NCBI GenBank assembly: GCA_910588295.1
Contig: CAJUQO010000020.1
Location: forward strand, 1-51,970
Length of the DNA stretch: 51,970 nucleotides
Reading direction: 5' to 3'
Origin: an uncultured Lachnospiraceae bacterium
GTDB lineage: Bacteria; Bacillota; Clostridia; Lachnospirales; Lachnospiraceae
Made by a program: the position numbers and the translations under genes. Below, in pieces: positions 48,545-51,970 of the stretch (position 1 is its first letter; each line of letters begins with the position of its first letter). Below the pieces are notes generated by a model. The model had not been told where the DNA came from, ran no database searches, and saw nothing but the letters and a program-made list of their open reading frames with translations.

Positions 48545-49819
48545 TTATGATTGTTCTCTGGCTGTCACGCCCTGCCCGTCCACCTTTTCCAGAAGCCACT
48601 TTGTCAGCTGGAACTGGTAAGCCAGGTATGACGCCTGCAGGTTATGGCGGTCATACTCATCCCTTATGTACCCGGCAGCCTCTTCCGCCGTCAGCTTGTC
48701 CAGATACTCTTTCCTCGTCTCGAGCATTGTCCCGGTGGTTTCCGGAAGCGCCCCCTCCCGGTTTCCCTCCTCTGCCGCCGGTTCTAAAGGCGCTTCTTTT
48801 ACTTGTACTTCCTGGTACTTTTGCGCCGGCGCAATTACTTTTTCTGCCAATCCTTTTTCGTGGGAGACGCCCTGCTCCCCATCGCCGTTTTCTGCAGCCC
48901 CCGGTTCTGCCGGGATCCCGTCCTGCTCCCTACTGCCGCCTTTTTCATGGGGGACATCCTGCTCCCCATCACTGTTTTCTTGTGTGGCGCCGGCCTCTTC
49001 TGTGCCGCCCTTTTCATCGGCAAAGACCTCACAAGCCGCTTCCGCCTCTCCTGGTTCCGGTTTCACCCCGTCCCGGGGCTCTTTTGCGTCTCCCGGTACG
49101 TTTTCCACAGCAGGGGATCCGCAGGCCGCTTCCGGAGGGGCTTCCCCCACAGCCTCTATGGTTAATCCATAAAACTGCCGCCAGTCCAAGTCCTGCGGGT
49201 CCTCCCCGAACTTCTTTACGGACACCCGGTCCTCATACATCATCAGGAAATACAGGCCTTTCCTGTAGGACCGGTTCCCGCCCGGGTTGACTGTCTCCGC
49301 CAAACGCCGGGCCTCCTGCTCCCCGAAGGGCATCCCTTTATATACGGCTTTTAAAATTTCCGGGTTGTCCTGGTAGAACTTGGAAACCAGCTGTACCAGG
49401 CTGTCGGCAGCACCGGTTTCGGGGGCTTCTTTGTTAAAGCGTTTCAATTCCCGGATATCTTCCCGGGACGTTTCCGGCCTCACCATGGCCCGGTCCCCTT
49501 CCCCCAGGCCCAGCATCTCCTCCAGCTGGCTCTGCCCCAGGCCCTCGTATTCCGGGCGGAGTTCCTCCGAATACCCGCCCACCGAGTACTCCCGGTTGAT
49601 GCTTATGAGGCGGCTTGTGGTGGAGCGGTTCAGACCGTATTCCTCCTGGGCAAATTCCGCCACGCTCTTATAGCCGTCCTGTCCGTAGAGCTTCTGTTCC
49701 TCGATCCGGCGGAGGATATAGCCGATCCGTACAAAGCCCCTTTTGATCCCCAAAAGTTCCTGCTGCAGTTTCCGTTTCATCCCCACCCAGTCATCCAGGG
49801 TCATCTGCACATATTCCAT
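48545..49819 (-). CDS. Phage accessory protein with helix-turn-helix-like start and repeat-rich acidic linker
   Basis: The product (424 aa from the ATG with AAAGGAGG upstream) has an N-terminal domain (about 1-75) with IKRGFVRIGYILRRIEEQKL, GYKSVAEFAQEEYGLNRST and TSRLISINREYS, like HTH proteins of phages and conjugative elements. About 225-350 is low-complexity and acidic, with a 29-residue repeat (NSDGEQDVPHEKGG and NGDGEQGVSHEKGL). The C-terminal part is helical (RKEYLDKLTAEEAAGYIRDEYDRH). It could bind DNA early in the lytic programme; no function is established. Confidence 0.7.
   Translation of the reverse strand: MEYVQMTLDDWVGMKRKLQQELLGIKRGFVRIGYILRRIEEQKLYGQDGYKSVAEFAQEEYGLNRSTTSRLISINREYSVGGYSEELRPEYEGLGQSQLEEMLGLGEGDRAMVRPETSREDIRELKRFNKEAPETGAADSLVQLVSKFYQDNPEILKAVYKGMPFGEQEARRLAETVNPGGNRSYRKGLYFLMMYEDRVSVKKFGEDPQDLDWRQFYGLTIEAVGEAPPEAACGSPAVENVPGDAKEPRDGVKPEPGEAEAACEVFADEKGGTEEAGATQENSDGEQDVPHEKGGSREQDGIPAEPGAAENGDGEQGVSHEKGLAEKVIAPAQKYQEVQVKEAPLEPAAEEGNREGALPETTGTMLETRKEYLDKLTAEEAAGYIRDEYDRHNLQASYLAYQFQLTKWLLEKVDGQGVTAREQS
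48852..48980 (-). repeat. 87-base tandem repeat in the accessory protein linker
   Basis: A 42-base stretch at 48852-48893 recurs imperfectly at 48939-48980, a period of 87 bases or 29 residues. Several mismatches show it is old. Confidence 0.6.
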
Positions 49820-49830
49820 GTCTCCCTCCT

Positions 49831-51762
49831 TTACGCCATGGCCGCCACGGGTATGCGTATTTTCCCGCACCTCTTTTTGACAGCTTTTTTAAATTTATCC
49901 AGGGCCGCCTGCACCTCCTCTTTGTCTGGCTGGCGGTCAAATTCCGAATACCACTGGAGTATCCGGTCATTAGCCATATCAATTTCCAGGGTGTACCAGG
50001 GTTTTTCCGGGCAATCCTTCCTTCTCAGAAAGAGTATCCAGGATTTCCCCTCTGCCATTTTCTTCATGTACCGGTCGCCGCTGCCGACACAATGGTGCAG
50101 GGCGCGGCCCTCAGCCATCAGTTCCCCACAGGACGCCGCCGGTACGACCAGGTGCGCGCCGTCCTGCCAGTAATACCGGGCAGCCTGGGGGATATTCCCC
50201 CGGATCTGCGTGTCCAGCCCTGCATAACCTGCCAGGCGTTCCTGGTCCTCCCTGGCATTCCTCAGCTCCACCAGGCGGTCATGGGCCGCTTTTAAGTCCC
50301 TGGGGAACCTCACGATGTCGTCTGATGCGTCCATTCCCTCTGCCCCGGCCATGTGCAGGTAATCCCTCCAGGTTACGGCCAGTTTCCCCGGCGGCAGGAC
50401 CTGTTTTTTCATGTAATTCACCATCCGGTTTACGCTCCCGGCTGCTTCCAGTATCCCCTGGCAGTCATCCAGGCTTATCTTTTTTGTTTCCAGATACCGC
50501 AGGGTATCATCAGTGATCTTTACCGCATTTTCCTGCTCGTACTGGAGCCACCGCAGCCCATCCAGCCCGCCGTTCATTTTCTTCATCCGGTTTACACGGT
50601 TCCCGTCCAGCCGCAGCGCCTCCCGCAGGTTACGCGCCCCCAGGTTTATTGCTTCCGGCTCGCCCCCCCATAGCCCGTATCCGTTTGTGATTTCCACCGC
50701 CAGGTTCGTGAGCCCCGCTTTAATCAGGTACTCGATCCACGGCCTATTTTCAAACCTGACGATAAATAAATTGACATTTACCTTCTGCTTTTTCCTGGCC
50801 AGGATATCCAGGCCGCTCCTTTCCAGGCCCCCGCAGGGCAGCACCTCCGCCAGGTTCCCCGGCCAGAGATAGGAAGTGAGGAACCTTTTATTTCCCGGGT
50901 TCTTGTCCCAGAATTCCTGCCGGCGCCCGTCCGTTTCAGGGGGCAGGCCGTACCACACTTTTCCCCACCGCTTCCCTTTTTCCATGACGGCCCGGCACTG
51001 TTCATACAGCCGGGTTTCTTTTCCGGCCCCGGACCACCGGCAGGCCGCTTTGAACTGCCTCTCCACCCACTGTCCGCCGTACTGCTGCAGGATGACCACC
51101 GGGGCCGTCCGGGTTTTCTCCTCCCGGCGGCTGTTTACGGTGACGGGCCGGCCGCACTTGGGGCATACGGTCTTTTCCCCATGTTTCCACCCGGCTTTTT
51201 TCCAGCTCCTGGCGCCGCAGGCGGTACAGGCGTAGGCTGTCCGCCCTTTGCCCTTTTGGATAAACAGGATGTCCCCAGGGAAAATTTCCTGTCCCACCCA
51301 TGCCCTGGCTTCTTCCGGCACCGCCGGTACCTTGTCCATCTCCTCCCGGATCCGGTCTTTTTTCCGCTCTATAGCCATTTCCCTTTTTCTGCCGTTTACC
51401 GTTTCCTCGTATTCGCCTATGGAGTAGGTATCCAGGTAATCAAAAGCCCTTGTTTTATCCTCTTCGGATGCCCACTCCCACTCGCCGTCAAAATAATAAC
51501 AGTCGCCTTTAAGGGGGCTCTCCCCCCTGCACTTCCGCGCCGCATTTTTGATCCTGTTGGCACTCCACCCCCCGTCGGCCCAGGTATAATAGTTTTCCGC
51601 GTCGGCAAAATAACGGGCACCCAGCCGGCCTTTGTAAAACAGGCTGATCTCCAGGGCCTGCCCGTCCCCTGCTGTCAGGATCTGGCTGGCGGCTGTGACT
51701 GTTTCACCGCCCCCCGCAGGCATCGGGCAGGGCGGCAGTTTCAAAAATTGTACCCGCTTCAT
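49831..51762 (-). CDS. PcfJ-like protein
   Basis: The product (643 aa) fits the PcfJ family of plasmids, integrative elements and phages. A zinc ribbon (YACTACG ... CPKCG) lies near 175-210. The conserved C-terminal core is at about 550-610 (GELMAEGRALHHCVGSGDRYMKKMAEGKSWILFLRR, with the PWYTLEIDMAN strand). PcfJ is named from a conjugation plasmid; its biochemical role is unknown. Its ATG overlaps the stop of the gene at the right edge. Such genes are common near phage replication modules in Clostridia. Confidence 0.8.
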   Translation of the reverse strand: MKRVQFLKLPPCPMPAGGGETVTAASQILTAGDGQALEISLFYKGRLGARYFADAENYYTWADGGWSANRIKNAARKCRGESPLKGDCYYFDGEWEWASEEDKTRAFDYLDTYSIGEYEETVNGRKREMAIERKKDRIREEMDKVPAVPEEARAWVGQEIFPGDILFIQKGKGRTAYACTACGARSWKKAGWKHGEKTVCPKCGRPVTVNSRREEKTRTAPVVILQQYGGQWVERQFKAACRWSGAGKETRLYEQCRAVMEKGKRWGKVWYGLPPETDGRRQEFWDKNPGNKRFLTSYLWPGNLAEVLPCGGLERSGLDILARKKQKVNVNLFIVRFENRPWIEYLIKAGLTNLAVEITNGYGLWGGEPEAINLGARNLREALRLDGNRVNRMKKMNGGLDGLRWLQYEQENAVKITDDTLRYLETKKISLDDCQGILEAAGSVNRMVNYMKKQVLPPGKLAVTWRDYLHMAGAEGMDASDDIVRFPRDLKAAHDRLVELRNAREDQERLAGYAGLDTQIRGNIPQAARYYWQDGAHLVVPAASCGELMAEGRALHHCVGSGDRYMKKMAEGKSWILFLRRKDCPEKPWYTLEIDMANDRILQWYSEFDRQPDKEEVQAALDKFKKAVKKRCGKIRIPVAAMA

Positions 51763-51970
51763 TTCACCGCCCCCTTGTAATACTCCCGGATGATCTCTTT
51801 TGCCCTGGCCATGCCGGGGATCCCCAGCGTCACCCGGCCCGCCGTCACTCCAGCTGCTTTCAGGATATCTTTGTCCACCGGCTGCTGGTGCCCAAACGAC
51901 CAGGACAGCAGGGCGGCCATGCAGCCTTTCAGGCTTTTCCCCCTCCGTCTGGCCAGGACGGCCATGCAGC
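51759..51970 (-). CDS. Partial phage protein at the window edge
   Basis: At least 68 residues are visible (MAVLARRRGKSLKGCMAALL onward, ending KEIIREYYKGAVK), with a basic start. The frame is still open at the window edge, so the true start may lie outside. No domain is recognisable; it is coupled to the PcfJ-like gene through a 4-base overlap. Confidence 0.55.
   Translation of the reverse strand, partial: CMAVLARRRGKSLKGCMAALLSWSFGHQQPVDKDILKAAGVTAGRVTLGIPGMARAKEIIREYYKGAVK

Larger units (their letters stand above)
23511..51970. mobile_element. HK97-type siphophage prophage, distal part (continues beyond the window)
   Basis: From the tRNA-Ser fragment to the right edge all supported genes are on the minus strand and follow the standard order of a siphophage: early/accessory genes, late regulator, packaging, head, tail, lysis. 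The integrase, repressor and replication genes are not present and should lie past the right edge together with the intact tRNA. Structural genes are intact; the only broken gene seen is the YopX-like one. Confidence 0.92.

Overview
The window looks like a chromosome segment of a Gram-positive, spore-forming-type Clostridia, most probably Lachnospiraceae. Supporting signs are an LL-diaminopimelate aminotransferase, a PdaB-like polysaccharide deacetylase, a CNNM/CorC-type membrane protein, an orphan microcompartment shell protein, an MsmX/UgpC-type sugar ABC ATPase, two CdaR-type regulators, and strong AGGAGG ribosome binding sites with TTGACA/TATAAT promoters. The species cannot be named from the sequence alone.

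Positions 1 to about 23.5 kb are host chromosome, with genes on both strands in short operons separated by hairpin terminators. In order: a flavin reductase with a His-rich metal-binding protein; a lipoprotein amidase; a CNNM/CBS membrane protein; an orphan BMC shell protein; a polysaccharide deacetylase gene split in two by a 1.5 kb segment carrying a glutamate-cysteine ligase; an aconitase-family hydratase operon; a CdaR-type regulator; a membrane protein next to an MTA/SAH nucleosidase; dapL with a PHP phosphatase; a sugar ABC ATPase; a second CdaR paralogue; a hemerythrin/CheX-like/receiver fusion protein; and a giant RND exporter with a long internal coiled coil. Two families of short dispersed intergenic repeats occur twice each.

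From 23511 to the right edge lies an HK97-type siphophage prophage integrated at a tRNA-Ser 3' end. Only the displaced 23-nt tRNA fragment and its native terminator are here; the intact tRNA and the integrase should lie beyond the right edge. All prophage genes are on the minus strand, so they are transcribed from right to left: PcfJ-like and other accessory genes, a Dam methylase, a broken YopX gene, an ArpU-like late regulator, HNH endonuclease, terminase small and large subunits, portal, ClpP-like protease, capsid, connectors, tail tube, tail chaperones with a programmed -1 frameshift, a self-contained membrane-protein cassette (moron), tape measure, distal tail, tail spike with an S74 chaperone domain, holin and amidase.

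The points most worth a second look are the insertion inside the deacetylase gene (5-bp flanking duplication; removal restores the frame exactly), the C CCA AAA frameshift site with its otherwise unannotated downstream domain, the moron cassette between tail chaperone and tape measure, the CheX signature in the hemerythrin-receiver fusion, and the twice-frameshifted YopX gene. No CRISPR array, complete tRNA, rRNA or transposase gene was found.
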